Shown here piece by piece: positions 45,480 to 57,214 of a DNA stretch of 64,000 nt (the stretch's first letter is position 1; each line of letters begins with the position of its first letter). The stretch lies in NCBI GenBank assembly GCA_008973525.1, contig WACJ01000110.1, positions 186,001 to 250,000 of the forward strand. The letters run 5' to 3'. The notes under the pieces were generated by a model, which did not search any database, was not told where the DNA came from, and saw only the letters and a program-made list of their open reading frames with translations. The stretch comes from Stenopsyche tienmushanensis. Lineage: Eukaryota; Arthropoda; Insecta; Trichoptera; Stenopsychidae. The translations under genes and the position numbers were made by a program.

Positions 45480-46780
45480 AAGATGCACTCTTTTCGTCTC
45501 TTTCTCTTTAAACGCAAATATCCGGCTGTACTCCTCAAAAGGTTAAAAAGGAAAAAGGAAAATTGGAAAAACAGTTATTTTCCCCGAAACAAAAATTGCA
45601 ACCAAACCGATATAAATGTATGGAATTGAACCTTTTTCATAATTTTATTTCAATTTCAATTTTTTTTTCAATTAATCTAAAATTAATTAATTCATCGTAA
45701 AGAATGCAAACTACCATTGAATACCAATTTCATTCAAATCAAACAAGCGGAGGTTGACTGTATTATTAAATTGGGGCAAAATTAATTGTCTATATCTATG
45801 TCGATTTTATGCGTTTTTTTGTGGTTTTAAGCGTTCCCATGGAAATATAACCACACGTAATTAGTATATTTTAGCATAATGTTGCAGGCTGTCATTTTTC
45901 TGAACAAAAATGTAATTCGTATGTCGCTTACGTCGCAGAATTCCCTTCGTTTGTTTCGAAAAAAAAAAAAAATGCTCATTGCTTGCCTTTGGGACATTCG
46001 TTCTCATTTCCCGCGGAATAGTGGAACACGTTGCTTGTAATAAGGCTGATTCATTTCGGACAGGGCCGACTTTTATGCCGTTTACGCATTTTCATAACGC
46101 AATCATGTTTATTCGGGACGTTATTCCTCGTGGGTTTGTGCACAATAGCGGCAGTTAAATATTAAGCGGCGGAGCTATTTCATAAACTAAGCTTTAAACA
46201 TGGCCGTCGTAAAAAGCTTGCACAATATAAAAGGAGAGACATAACTTCAAGACGCTGGCGCAGAAGCCTCCGAGCTTTTTTCCTCGTACCTGCGGAAGGC
46301 TTAGCCGCCTGGCATCAGGTAACATTACGACAAACCGTTAACATAACAACGGACTCTTGAATTATTAAATCCTATCCGGCGAATGTATCCTCCGGCGTTG
46401 CCGAATTATACGTCGCGTAAAAACTTTACGGTCGGCCCATATAACATCGTGGACATTGTTATCGGCCATCATGGGCTCCGGCCGCGGTTATAAACCTCTT
46501 CCGATGCCTGTTGCCGTCTGACATAATCGTATAATCAAATATTTAAGGGACAAGGAGGGCGGGCATGTGACCATAATATCTTCTCACGGAAGGGTGGATC
46601 TTCACAAAGCATTCTTAAACAATGTGACACAAACGAGCTAAACAAACGAGGGTTAATTTAGTTCATGCGAACTTTACGTGCGGTTGTTCTATGACATCAA
46701 ACCTTTTTGCTTGGGATGTTTGATGTATAATGCTTTATTAAGTTTGATGTTATGACTGCTCTAAACCGGCATACTTCGAA
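45480..46780. other. Non-coding; G+C-richer island near 45990-46600
   Basis: The island is unique with no convincing frame on either strand. The 63-codon frame at 45438-45629 begins inside the mini-mariner and is Lys-rich, not a gene. Confidence 0.4.
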
Positions 46781-46888
46781 TATTAAGGAGCACCGGAAAA
46801 TATATCGTTTTTATTAGGAGCATTATCAACGGTCAGTTCTGCCTTGTCTACTGAACATAACATAATCCAGAAAATAAGGTTACAACAT

Positions 46889-47600
46889 TCATATAGAATC
46901 GCAAAATGCAAATAATGCTTTAATAGCAAATATATTAAACCATTTTTCAACGTAATCACCGTCGAGATCGAGACATTTCTGTAGTCGGGGCAGCAGCTTT
47001 TGTCTGCCAATGTCATAGATCTTTGCCACCAGTTCTTTTTGGATTGTTTTCTGAATTCTAATGTGTAATGACACACCTATTTCTCATCCCTTGTCACGAT
47101 AGAGTCCAGAAAAACTTCTCCCTCATACAAAATTATCTAAAAATGCTACCAAAAATGCTCCCTTGTGAACATTCTAGGCACCCATCTTGCACATAACTTC
47201 TTATAGCCAAGTTTTTCCAACAAAATATCATCAAGGAGACTTTAAGAAATATCAGTAAATTCTTCGTGAAGGTCATCAAGCACCACACGGTGGTCACCTC
47301 GCACTTGTTCTGCAATTTTTTACACAAGTTCGTCATAAGTCACTGATAGTCTCCCATTCCTTGCCTTGTCGTGAACCTACTTTGTGACATGTTGTCGACT
47401 TATCACATCACTACCATAAACTTCCACAAGCTTCCAATGGATATTCACGATGATATTGTTCTGCAAAGTCAAAAAACGAATGACGGCGCGGATCTCGTAC
47501 AAATGAAAGATGGTGAGAGTGCGCGACAATTTTTCCATCGGAAGAATTTACTATGACCGAACAAAATGGCCGACAAACATGTGGAACCAAATTTACCATT
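46889..47600 (-). pseudogene. Internally deleted mariner transposase
   Basis: On the minus strand the order is KLVEVYGSDVISRQHVTK, VTYDELV, RVVLDDLHEEFTDIS, ILLEKLGYKKLCARWVPRMF, EVFLDSIVTRDEK, VCHYTLEFRKQSKK. Then, without a catalytic centre, KIYDIGRQKLLPRLQKCLDL then DGDYVEKWFN. The sequence between the first Asp block and the C-terminal GDYVE motif is missing, removing the second and third acidic residues. The frame has additional stops. A second, differently deleted copy lies at 57388-57715. Confidence 0.82.
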
Positions 47601-47609
47601 AACCTGTAT

Positions 47610-47798
47610 GGGAGTACTTACGGAAATATCCGTTTTGACCTTCACTATTCAGAAAGAGCACTCTTGTGCATTGAAGCTCCGAGGCGGACAGAGACAGAGA
47701 GAACTTAGCGCAGTTCGGGAGATTGAGACGGAGAGCTTCTTCATATGCATCGCATGATTGTATAAATCGTTAAGCCCAAATTTATCGACTTATAATGA
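47610..47798. other. Spacer with purine-rich stretch
   Basis: Contains GAGGCGGACAGAGACAGAGA near 47682. No recognised element. It lies between the mariner and an R3 copy. Confidence 0.4.
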
Positions 47799-47799
47799 T

Positions 47800-47905
47800 T
47801 TCGATTTCAAGTGTGTTATTTGTTTACGCAAAGAAATGACCGAATATTGTGTGTTATCGAGAGTGTTTGTCTATTTAACTGCTTGCCGTTCTTCGCTGCG
47901 TTCAG
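47800..47905 (+). repeat. MITE-like repeat, family R3 (copy 5, partial)
   Basis: TTTCAAGTGTGTTATTTGTT then TACGCAAAGAAATGACCGAA and GTGTTATCGAGAGTGTTTGT match the first half of the family; the second half diverges after about 47880. Confidence 0.65.
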
Positions 47906-48003
47906 CTTCGCTAAAATATTCAGATAATTCATATAATAATAGCTCCGATTCCAAAAAAAATAGCCTCTCTGAGTAAATTCATTATCGGTTCGTAGAAAAG
48001 ACC

Positions 48004-48042
48004 AAATAAATCTTCCCGCGGCCAAGACGATCGGTCGAACCC
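48004..48042 (-). repeat. LTR stem-loop core fragment
   Basis: The plus strand reads AATCTTCCCGCGGCCAAGAC then GATCGGTCGAACC, nearly the same as 7788-7825 and the inverse of 3628-3665. The three share a GGTCGA flank that the larger LTR copies lack, so they may be a distinct LTR subfamily. Confidence 0.5.
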
Positions 48043-48049
48043 TAAGACT

Positions 48050-49500
48050 TAACTGGCTCTAACTATCTTAATATTTCCTGGCTTAATGTATCGCGCTCCT
48101 TATTTCTGTTTTATTTTGAAATATTAGCGTGGAGTAAAGTTTCATAATAAATGTTATAAAATGGTTATTAAAAATGTTATAAGGATTGCGCTCACTGGAG
48201 GTTTATGCAAATATAGGAGTAAGTCTGTTAGTTAGTTGGCGTTTTTAATTATTCCGGCGGATCGAATGTCTGCTGGTTCTTCGCCACCGCTTCCATTTTG
48301 GTCCATGAAACTGCACTCCGCTTCAAATTGAAAGATTTGAAGAAATTGATTAATTTTACAACGCTTTTAAACATAATGATAATTTCGCCACTTAAATAAA
48401 CAAATAATGTTTAAACACATTATGAATATTAGAAAGCCTTGTTAACTTTAAAGTCAACCCCAAAAGCCGATATTATCGTTATTTGTAAATAAATTATTAA
48501 TACACGCCACATAAAAAATCATTGTGTTGTTTTGTATTAACAAATAGAATAGCATTAAACAAGCAGAATGCCCATAAATATATTTTCGCTTCAAAAACAG
48601 AATCGGTACGTGTGTCCATGTAACCTTTGAATATACACAAAGGATTATGATCGAAAAGCATGACCTTTTTCATACTATTTCAAGGTACGGCCCTTACCGT
48701 GTATAGACGAGGGACAAAATGGTATATTGCGGTCCTCCCGTTCTTTTACGATATGCGTCAAACATTTATCATTGCTTAAAAGCCCCATTTAAATCCATTT
48801 ATGGTTCAAACTGACCCATAATCGTCATCGGTAGCCTTTTGCGTTCCCTAATCCCATAGAGTTGCCAAATCCACCCCTAAACTGGGCGCACTCTGTTCAC
48901 AAGCCGTTTGCGAGACGCTCCTCCTAACAAATGCCGAAATAATCCTTTCCATTTTGAATAAGCTAATTAAATGTTCCGGTCCTGAGACCGGGAAGCATGA
49001 AATTGAATGTGGACCAGAGGAGGCACACATTTGCCGTTGCCGAATACCAACCGAGAAAAGTTCTTACTTAATGCCGGCTCATGCATACCTTATGTGTTTG
49101 CATGATAAATATCCTCTTTATCCTCAAAGAATGCCTCCCATCTATTTTAATACGGACTTCCTGCGACTTTGTACTGACCCCCTCCAAACGGCTGTTCAGA
49201 CATTTATTGTTGCTCTTTTATTTATCAGCAAGGCACATTTTATATCACCGATCTTTAAAGGACTTTTCCTGAGAAGGGCGACGACAAGGAAACCTACTTT
49301 TTAAATTTTCATAGCCTCTCCTCTGCCCAATTGCAGAAGATAGAATAAGAAATTCGCTTGCTCGTTAATATATAAATGAAACTTCAAACGCATCATCCAG
49401 GAAATTCTATGTGACTCACCAGACCAACTGTTACCAACTTTATTCCATTATATCTATTTAACAATGTGTAACAACGTGTTTACTTTTAAAATGATTATTT
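48050..49500. other. Non-coding; G+C-richer island near 48240-49320
   Basis: A 116-codon plus frame (48954-49304) and overlapping frames on both strands lie in unique sequence of balanced composition. I recognise no domain and assign no product. Candidate regulatory or exon-bearing island. Confidence 0.35.
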
Positions 49501-49506
49501 GTATAA

Positions 49507-49620
49507 TACAAGATGGATTCAAATATAACCCGGAATTTTGCTGTATAAATTTATTAGTGATATAAAAAAATATAATTTTTATTAAACAAATTTCCGGCTT
49601 ATATTTGAACCCCCTTCGTA
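49507..49620. mobile_element. 114-bp mariner MITE (CCGGAA termini)
   Basis: The left end TACAAGATGGATTCAAATAT then AACCCGGAATTTTGCTG is inverted at the right end as ATTTCCGGCTTATATTTGAA then CCCCCTTCGTA. After the TIR it has AAATTTATTAGTGATA, identical to the long-arm element at 21478-21493. This is probably the smallest derivative of that lineage. Confidence 0.82.
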
Positions 49621-49624
49621 ATAT

Positions 49625-51715
49625 AAATAATTAAACTGTTAATTGAGAAGAGTCAGATGTCAATGTGTCAAAACCTTTAAATAATAAAGGCACTGAAATC
49701 CAAATATTTCGACAACCAAAATAATCTGGATTTTGGAACAGCGAGTGTCCATGAAATAGTAAATACCCGCCCAGTTCTTAATTTAGAATACATTTTTTTA
49801 ACCATAGCTCAAATTTATTTCTACACTGAATTGATCAAAACCATAATGCTTAATAGTCTATGTATAACATATTAATTGCTTAATGGCGATTATAATAAGT
49901 AACACTTGATTTGGTAACCGTATGGGAACAATTTGCGTTCATTCCAAGGTGGCATTGGTACTTTGGATATTTTTTATGGATCGATCAAAGCATCTAGCAT
50001 TCGACAAGGACTGAAATTTGTGTGGATGCATTAATCATGTCGTGAAATTCACACAGGACTCCGCGCAAACAAAATGGATTCATGCGTTCCTTTATATTTT
50101 TTATCCAATTTGATTCATTTTTTTGGGCTTCACAAAAGTGAAGATTTATCTCCAGTGGGTGAACCGGTCACGTAGCGGAGAGCCATCAGAGATGACATAC
50201 ATCTGTGTCACCGTAAAAGCCAACATCCAGGGTTGAGGTAGAACTTGAGTGCCGGGAACGTGCCGAATTCGCTCCAGCAAATAAGCATACATCTATGAAA
50301 ATTCGGAGCATTTGTATGAGGACGAGGTCTTGATTTCTGGGAATAATCTAGATTCCTCGGGACGTCTGAAAATGCGAGAGACATGCGACCTTCGCGAAAA
50401 TACAACTTGAGCTCCAAGAGGAATTGCTTGAATTTTTCTGATCGCATCGGGCTTTGTATCCATTAAAAATGTCTAGACTTTTATTGAAAGGTGAAACGAT
50501 TTGTAGACTCAGATGTGATTTTTAAAATTGTCTTTAAGATACCATAAGAAAGAATTCATACGAACTATGAATATTATATGAAGGCAATTCGTATAATATA
50601 AAAAACATATGGAAACGCTCAAATATTTGGAATTTACAAACACATTAACTCTTATATGTAATGATGATGTAACAATTGATAATTTTGAAATAAAAAAGAA
50701 TCGATATGATTAAAAATAAATCAAAATTACCTTGGCGGACATGTATGCAACGGCAGCCATATCTAACACCTAAACGCTGAGCTTTTAAGATTCATCCCTC
50801 TGTGTTTTAAGCGAAAGAATCAATCACTGAGAAACATGTATATATCCTATAAAATTTACATTATATGCCTCCAGATGAATGAATTTTATGGGATTTGACC
50901 AAAATCTCTGTTCAAATTGAAAACGAAGCATATCATAAATATTCTATGTTTCCATTGAAATATAAATTCACACCCAGAGCAAAAAATTGCAGTCAATCAA
51001 AAATTAAGCTTTTACGAAAACACTAATGCTAGAGAGTGTGTGCCATTATTTAATCGATTGTTTAAAAAATACTGAAAACTCTATTTAAATTTTCAATATA
51101 AGCCCCTGAAATTTAACGCCCTTCATCCATCAATGTTCCAGCGCTTTTATCCCATCCTGGAAATGTGATTCCTAAAACCATTCAAAATAGCTGTTGACTA
51201 TCACTTTTAAATAACCATTCAAAATACATGGCTTACCACAGTAAATATTTCGTGAATTTTGGGGATGATGCATAAATGATTAGTAATTTTTAAACAATTT
51301 TGATTGAAAATTTTGCATCAAGGCGTTGATCAATCAAATCTATGACGGTGTGTCTTTAAATCTATGGTTTTGAAGTATTGACCAAGGAATCTATTGCCTT
51401 TTTCCTTCTGGACTATCAACGTATACCCATATTTGTCATCATTCATTAAATTCAAAGACTTTCTCATGGTTCCAATAGAGTTTGTTAAGTATTATCTTAT
51501 TATTATCTTCATTACTTTGTAGATAGACTTCAAATATTAATAATTTACTTTAGATTCAATACATAATATATTAAATAGTTCCATGTTTCAATAAAATCTC
51601 TCCGCATATTTTCTACCTGATACTTTACTCGTAAATCAAATATGTTTTCTTAACCCTTTGATTAATTTTAAATTGAGTTAAACATAAATACTATATTCGT
51701 ATGTTCAACACTTGT
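49625..51715. other. Non-coding, AT-rich
   Basis: A more balanced patch at about 50040-50450 contains a 79-codon minus frame (50208-50447) with no family signature. No shared repeat found. Confidence 0.5.
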
Positions 51716-51721
51716 CCACAC

Positions 51722-51855
51722 AAATTCATTTTTATCCCCGGGCCGCGCAGCGTGATTCAAGCTTGTATATTAATAAATGAACCTTAACACCGTTGATAGC
51801 AGACAATATTCGTTCATTTCTTCACGTAAACATAAACTATACACATGTGTGTCCT
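51722..51855 (-). repeat. MITE-like repeat, family R3 (copy 6)
   Basis: The plus strand reads GGCCGCGCAGCGTGATTCAA, TTAATAAATGAACCTTAACA then CCGTTGATAGCAGACAATAT and CACGTAAACATAAACTATAC then ACATGTG. This is the most complete inverse match to the family. Confidence 0.78.
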
Positions 51856-51859
51856 CAAT

Positions 51860-52030
51860 TTTAATGACAAAATAATGCATTTGTTGAAGCTTAAAATCGA
51901 TAAATATGGGCCGATCGATACAATAGCGTTTCAAATATAGTCATTTTTAATAACAGGAAATCTATTAAATATATAAAAATATAAACCTAATACTATTATA
52001 AACGCAAAATATTAAATACTATTATAATGT
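51860..52030. other. Non-coding, AT-rich
   Basis: Nothing recognised. Confidence 0.45.
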
Positions 52031-52034
52031 TTGT

Positions 52035-52285
52035 TTTAAAATAATATACAAGCATTGTCCCAAAAGTATCCGACCTAACGTATAGATGACGATTATTGTT
52101 TTAAAAAAATACCATGATATAAAGTGTTTAGACGCTACGTTGCTTTCATGATCGTATAGACCATAGAGAATGCCGCAAAAAGCCCCAAAAGTATCCACAA
52201 ATTTGTATGTCCAATCGGTCCGCTTTTCGGACCGCTGTTATAACGAATGACTGCCTCGAGATCGGATTCTATACCCAAACATATC
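52035..52285 (+). mobile_element. Mariner-type 5' end plus unclassified block
   Basis: CCAAAAGTATCCGACCTAAC then GTATAGATGACGATTATTG is the 5' end also seen at 1160 and 31750. From about 52168 the sequence follows the minus strand of 24760-24930: AGACCATAGA, AATGCCGCAAAAA, GTATGTCCAATCGGTCCGC and CTCGAGATCGGATT. A perfect stem CGGTCCG/CGGACCG (52216-52222 and 52228-52234, 5-nt loop) lies inside; the 24.8 kb copy keeps most of it. The block begins ATGCCGCAAAAAGCC, but no frame extends. Confidence 0.6.
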
Positions 52286-52451
52286 TACAGAACGATTACA
52301 AACTCTCATTAAGAAACGAAAATGCTTAAACGATATCGAATAAAATAGGAATTAGACAACTAAGTATATGTTATAAAAACGGACAGAGTCAATCAGTGTT
52401 GATTCATGTAAAGTAGAATAGTTAAGTAAAACTCTCAACCCAAGCCCAGTT

Positions 52452-52468
52452 GCGCCCGTGGTGGGCGC
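52452..52468. other. G+C hairpin GCGCCC/GGGCGC
   Basis: A perfect 6-bp stem with loop GTGGT, in otherwise AT-rich surroundings. CAG and CTG just outside may extend it across small mismatches. Confidence 0.5.
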
Positions 52469-52519
52469 CTGCTTTACCACATCCTTGTATTTGATCTGTA
52501 TTTAATTGATCGCGTTTCG

Positions 52520-52735
52520 TAATATTTGAGAATATTTAGACGTGTAGAGGTACCTTTTCAGCACAATCTTACCTTCAATGTACGAGTTGATGAGACGCAA
52601 AACACTATTTTTGTCTCTGTCTCCGATTCACTGATCTCCGCACTCAATGTACGAAAATATTCTTTTTTTATCACTCGATTACTTTCGCAGTATATGAATG
52701 ATTCCTCATCAACGGCTTATGTTTCCTGTAGGATA
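52520..52735 (+). repeat. Dispersed repeat, family R4 (copy 2)
   Basis: ATTTGAGAATATTTAGACGT then GTAGAGGTACCTTTTCAGCA, GTACGAGTTGATGAGACGCA, then GTCTCCGATTCACTGATCTC and GCACTCAATGTACGA. It shares its second half with the copy at 60150-60330. Confidence 0.75.
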
Positions 52736-52983
52736 TTTTCAATTATAGTGTATTTTTTTAATATGGTAAAAATATTTTATATATTTAAATTTACTATCTT
52801 GATCTTCGTAATGCTAACAATATGATAAAATGAGTTGATGGATACATTTTTTTAAAATATTTTTTGCATTTATTTGAATTTTGGCCAAAACAACTTTATA
52901 TAACATCCGTATTTTTTTATTTGCCTTCTATGTGCATTAAAATTAGAATAGAATAATTTGACTCCAATAATCAGATTTAATGT

Positions 52984-53039
52984 TTTAGATCCAGGAAATC
53001 AGGCTTAACCTGATGTTTCACCTCATTCCTGGATCTAAA
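52984..53039. repeat. Nested inverted repeat (foldback)
   Basis: TTTAGATCCAGGAA (52984-52997) pairs perfectly with TTCCTGGATCTAAA (53026-53039). Inside it, ATCAGG (52998-53003) pairs with CCTGAT (53009-53014) around CTTAA, leaving an 11-nt bulge on the right. The first 15 bases from GATCC are identical to 7677-7691. Confidence 0.75.
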
Positions 53040-53329
53040 CACGAAACTTTATTATAGAAGTCCAGGATCGTATTCTTAAAACTTGACTTAAACACCAAAA
53101 ATTCAATTTGATATTTGGCATCGTATCGTTTAAATATCTCTCATGAGTATTCAATTCTCAAATTGAAAAACGAATAAAATCTCTTTCCCCCAAAAAAAAT
53201 CTTCAATCCACCCGCTTTTCATGATCGTAATTGATAAAATTACTGGACCCAAAGTCCATTACCTTAAAACCTTAAAATTAAATTGGCTCTACCTTAGCTA
53301 ATAAAGGCATTACGTATCGCGACCATAAC

Positions 53330-53850
53330 TCCGTCCATAAATTGCTTAAATTATATCTAATGTAACATCCGTATTTCGGTACACATGAGGGTGTCGTTTG
53401 GTTAATCCCGCATATAGATCGGATCTGCCGGCAATTATTATATTTATGGCGACCATTAAAGGCTTCAAAGCAGAGCGCTTAAGGGTCAACAAAACAAATA
53501 AAGAGGTGTCCTGGCCATAAACAGGAGTCGGCTTCGCAAACAAATACGACTCCTTAATCCTCGGCTGGCTCGGCCATTGAGGCTATGCCACGACAATAAT
53601 ATAATTAAGGCCGCGAGTTGCCGGGCTTAACACTTAATATCCGGAAGCGGGCTGACCAGGGCGGCTTGCGCGCGACTTCCTGCCATGGATGGGGAGCTCC
53701 CACTTCCGCCGCTATTTTCTGGATTTATTTTTATTTTTTGCGAAGGCAATATATCTTTTTGCACTCATCGTTGGAAATCCCGCTCGCGCTCTTGATACAC
53801 TTTTATGCACGGATAATCGAGAATAAATATGAATTAAGCAGCTAAATTTA
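53330..53850. other. G+C-richer island, no gene assigned
   Basis: Unique balanced sequence containing TATTTATGGCGACC, a match to the TTTATGG-type posterior Hox/Caudal site. Frames on both strands lack domains. A regulatory role is only a possibility. Confidence 0.35.
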
Positions 53851-53854
53851 TTAC

Positions 53855-54500
53855 AAAAGCTTGAGAGATTGTGTTTTATGGCTGCAGTGTGCATGAAAAT
53901 ATACATGCATGCTTATAATCGAGTGCATTATATAATTTCATCGGTGTCAGAATGTACGACTGATGTTCGAAACAATGAATTAATCTGCTAATGGAAACTA
54001 CTGCATATCAGAATTCGAATCCTTAGAATGCCATTTATGGCTTAATGCTAATTCTAAAGCCAGTCTTCGATGTCGTTTTGTATAGCGTAATATAATAGTT
54101 TAATTGGTGAATTTATTCCCTTCCCAAGAAAGATATTTTAATTATTGTCAGACCAAATGTTATCGATTAAAAATGCAAAAGATTTGAAAAAAAAAAATCA
54201 TATTTATAGATTTAAAAATGAATATCTGTTTGTAATATCCGAAGTATTTTTGTATACAATACATTCAATACGTTTGACGGATGCACCATATTGGCTCATA
54301 TTGGTCTGGTGAATTGAAGTGGGGGTCGAAAATGGCCTGAAGCAATAAATCACATAGCTATACTAATTCGTTTCTTTTCAAATAATTAATAAGCACAAGT
54401 ATCATTACAATACATGCCAGGTACGCACTAGTTTAAATAACCTTAAGCCATATAAAATATCTTATTTATGCAGACATTTTCAAGGGAAATATATTCGATG
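53855..54500. other. Non-coding, AT-rich
   Basis: Nothing recognised. Confidence 0.45.
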
Positions 54501-54514
54501 TTCAACGCGACCGG

Positions 54515-54562
54515 AATAAGTCCTTGCTTCCTTATGGCCACTCGCTGTTCAAAATAGTACAT
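54515..54562 (-). repeat. Tc1-like terminus (copy 3)
   Basis: AGTCCTTGCTTCCTTATGGC then CACTCGCTGTTCAAAATAG matches the 22085 and 58365 blocks. Confidence 0.45.
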
Positions 54563-54564
54563 GA

Positions 54565-55060
54565 CTTTTGTGCTATATTTTTCATTTCAAAATATCAAAT
54601 ACTAACTAATATTTTTTTAAGCATAATAAAGTCTTCATTGAGTCGATGTGCACATTTTAATTTTAACATAAAAACGCTAAATAAATGTTTGCTCGACTTC
54701 ATAATCGTTATTAAATGCAGAAGTAAATTAGTGCATTAAATTAAGCAACAAAGGAAATCCTTACATTTCCTTTGGTCAAAGGATAAAAGATGGCTGGGAA
54801 ATTTATGCTTTAATATTTCCAAACTCATAAAGGCTCCGTATTTTAATTTCGCGTCTTTGAGATTGCAGTAACACAAGCAGCAACAAAGCGGGCCACCAGC
54901 TATTTTTTTTAATATAAGATTGCCCATTTTAGCATTATTTTGTGCCCAGAGCATCAAAGAATATTAAATTTCATGAAAAATATAAGTAAATCATAGTGAC
55001 TTGTCGATCGAACCAACTGCCTCTCACGTATCCCGCACACACAGCACAAAATATCTGTTC
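54565..55060. other. Non-coding, AT-rich
   Basis: Minus frame 54736-54957 has no family signature. Nothing else recognised. Confidence 0.45.
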
Positions 55061-55066
55061 ACATTA

Positions 55067-55165
55067 GAGAATTCAATCCCGGGATCCTGGACAATTTTAA
55101 GTGCTCATGAATCCCGGGATTAGTAAACGCAGTCCCGAAAAAATCGGGATTGAAATTTTCAAATT
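55067..55165. repeat. CCCGGGAT repeats with hairpin
   Basis: AATCCCGGGATCC and GAATCCCGGGATTAG are followed by CAGTCCCGAAAAAATCGGGA then TTG, whose TCCCGA/TCGGGA arms fold over a run of A. Three related blocks within 100 bp suggest a decayed MITE or small satellite. Confidence 0.5.
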
Positions 55166-55171
55166 GTTACA

Positions 55172-55210
55172 TTAACCTTTCCCTACCGGTGATGTATTTA
55201 CTACACCTCA
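55172..55210 (+). repeat. TTAACC-type end with short hairpin
   Basis: TTAACCTTTCCCTACCGGTG then a TGTA/TACA stem around TTTAC. Same layout as the 14443, 30054 and 33435 sites. Weak. Confidence 0.3.
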
Positions 55211-55214
55211 ACTC

Positions 55215-57210
55215 TAATAATGGGATTATTGATATGAAATATAATAGATACGGGCTTCAGATTTTTTGTATTCCTCCGTAATATAATTGCGAATCACTTC
55301 AAAGTATTATAGTATATAAGTATTCATCTGCAGTGAATAATAGAAATAAATAATTTGCCGGAAAATCGGGAATTTTGCGAGTTTTAGTCCGTGTCTTAGC
55401 AAATAGAAATATCAGTCACATTGATGGTGTTATACGAAAATGGAGGCTCACGCGGTCATCAACTCCAACTAGCATTTAAATATATGATTGCGATACCTCC
55501 AAAGTTGCCTGGGTTCCAAAATCAGATCCAGACTTAATGACGAAAAAATCGATGTTTTATGTTACTTCAGGCATATTTTCAATATAATATTTGATTTTTT
55601 TAGTATTTGATTTATCTATTTTTGAATTGTATTTTTATGTTTTCTTAAATAAATAAAATTCATTCGGCTTCAAATTATTTTTTTATATTAAACAAATGGA
55701 CTTATTAGTAATTTTTGATCAAATTTATTAATGTATCTTCTTAAACTATTGATAAATTGTAATAAATTTAACAATTAGGCTTATACATTTTGACAAATGG
55801 CTTCATTGGACGCAGTGTTGAGAGCCTATTCCATATTGTTTTAGCTACAAAATTAGATATTCATGAATAATGTGACTTATATATCTGGGTATTTTAGCCT
55901 CTCTCATTCGATTTTAATGGCGATTAATGTGGCTGTATGTTAAAGGGGCTTCGGAAAAAAGCTCTAGGATCTTGTTTTCCACATTTTTATTATTTATGGA
56001 CCCTTTTCCCATAGTCCAGTGATAATTGAATTAACACTGCTCCCCATATAGTTGGCGGCATGTGACGTCAGCGTACTCCGTTTTGAGTTACGACCACCCT
56101 AGACACGTGCGATAATATTATTTGTGCATTATTCCTTTATGGGCTACGTTCGGTCATGTGGAAGCCCAGATTTTTACACCGTTATAAATTCGGCCATGGA
56201 CGTACGTATATCTCTCCATTGTCCGAAAACTCTTTATCTATATGTGACAGGACCGACTCAGCTGAAATATGATTCACTGCCGACACTGTTTGCTTTCGGT
56301 AGGGGGGTGCGAACCACCCCGGCGGAAGAAAAAAACGCGTCGGCGATTTTTTTTATCATACATTCTCCTTGGTCGTATTTAAATGCGAGGAAAGCTTTTA
56401 AGTTTGCCTGTCTGTCCGATTCAGTCACTATTTAAACACTTGACTTCGCATGAAATCCTCCTTACCTACTCCTGGGGCTGGTAATCCGTCCGCGCCGGGG
56501 TGAAAGCCTTCACGTATATTCATACTAAAATTCATTTTTACGGTGTAATCAAATGAAAGCCATCTTCACATCTGGGTGGATTCGCTCTATTTATTTCAGA
56601 TTTTAAAAGGCGCTCCAAAGAGTGGAAGAACGTAAAAATATTCAAAGACATCTCAACTTAAACGTACATTAGTACATCATATACACAGCGTTGACGTCAG
56701 TTAAACGTACAGACGTAACTAGAAAGCTTTGCATCAATTCGCTTGAAAGCTATTTTATTGCTCATGATGAAACCTAAGATATTAAAAAGAATGTACGCTA
56801 CTTTTCTATTCATCTGCATTGGGCTATTTTGAATATTCAGACTGTGAATTTATGAAAAATTTCAATATTCAACGTAGAAAAACCACCAAAGAACATTTTC
56901 GCCGCAAGAATTTTCTTTTAAAAAATATTATATATACTAAATATAACAATGATTGGCGCCTACACGAGTACAAGTCAAAAAGTAACCCTTAAAAAAAGTA
57001 TAGTAACTCATGTAAAATATTTAATCATTTTATGCCTGGAGGTAAAATGTACAGGGTTGAATTGTTGACCTTTGGCCCGTCCATGTTTTTTTAATCGATC
57101 AATTCATTTTTAATGTACGACAACAGGAAACCACCTCATAAAAAGCCGTCCATCTATGGTAAAAATATTTTAAAGTGGAGTATCCGGACCATTCTCGACT
57201 TTCACATGTT
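55215..57210. other. Non-coding; G+C-richer island near 56050-56550
   Basis: A 103-codon plus frame (56124-56435) has no recognised domain. The rest is AT-rich, with a short more balanced stretch near 56570-56660. Confidence 0.4.
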
Positions 57211-57214
57211 CTTC

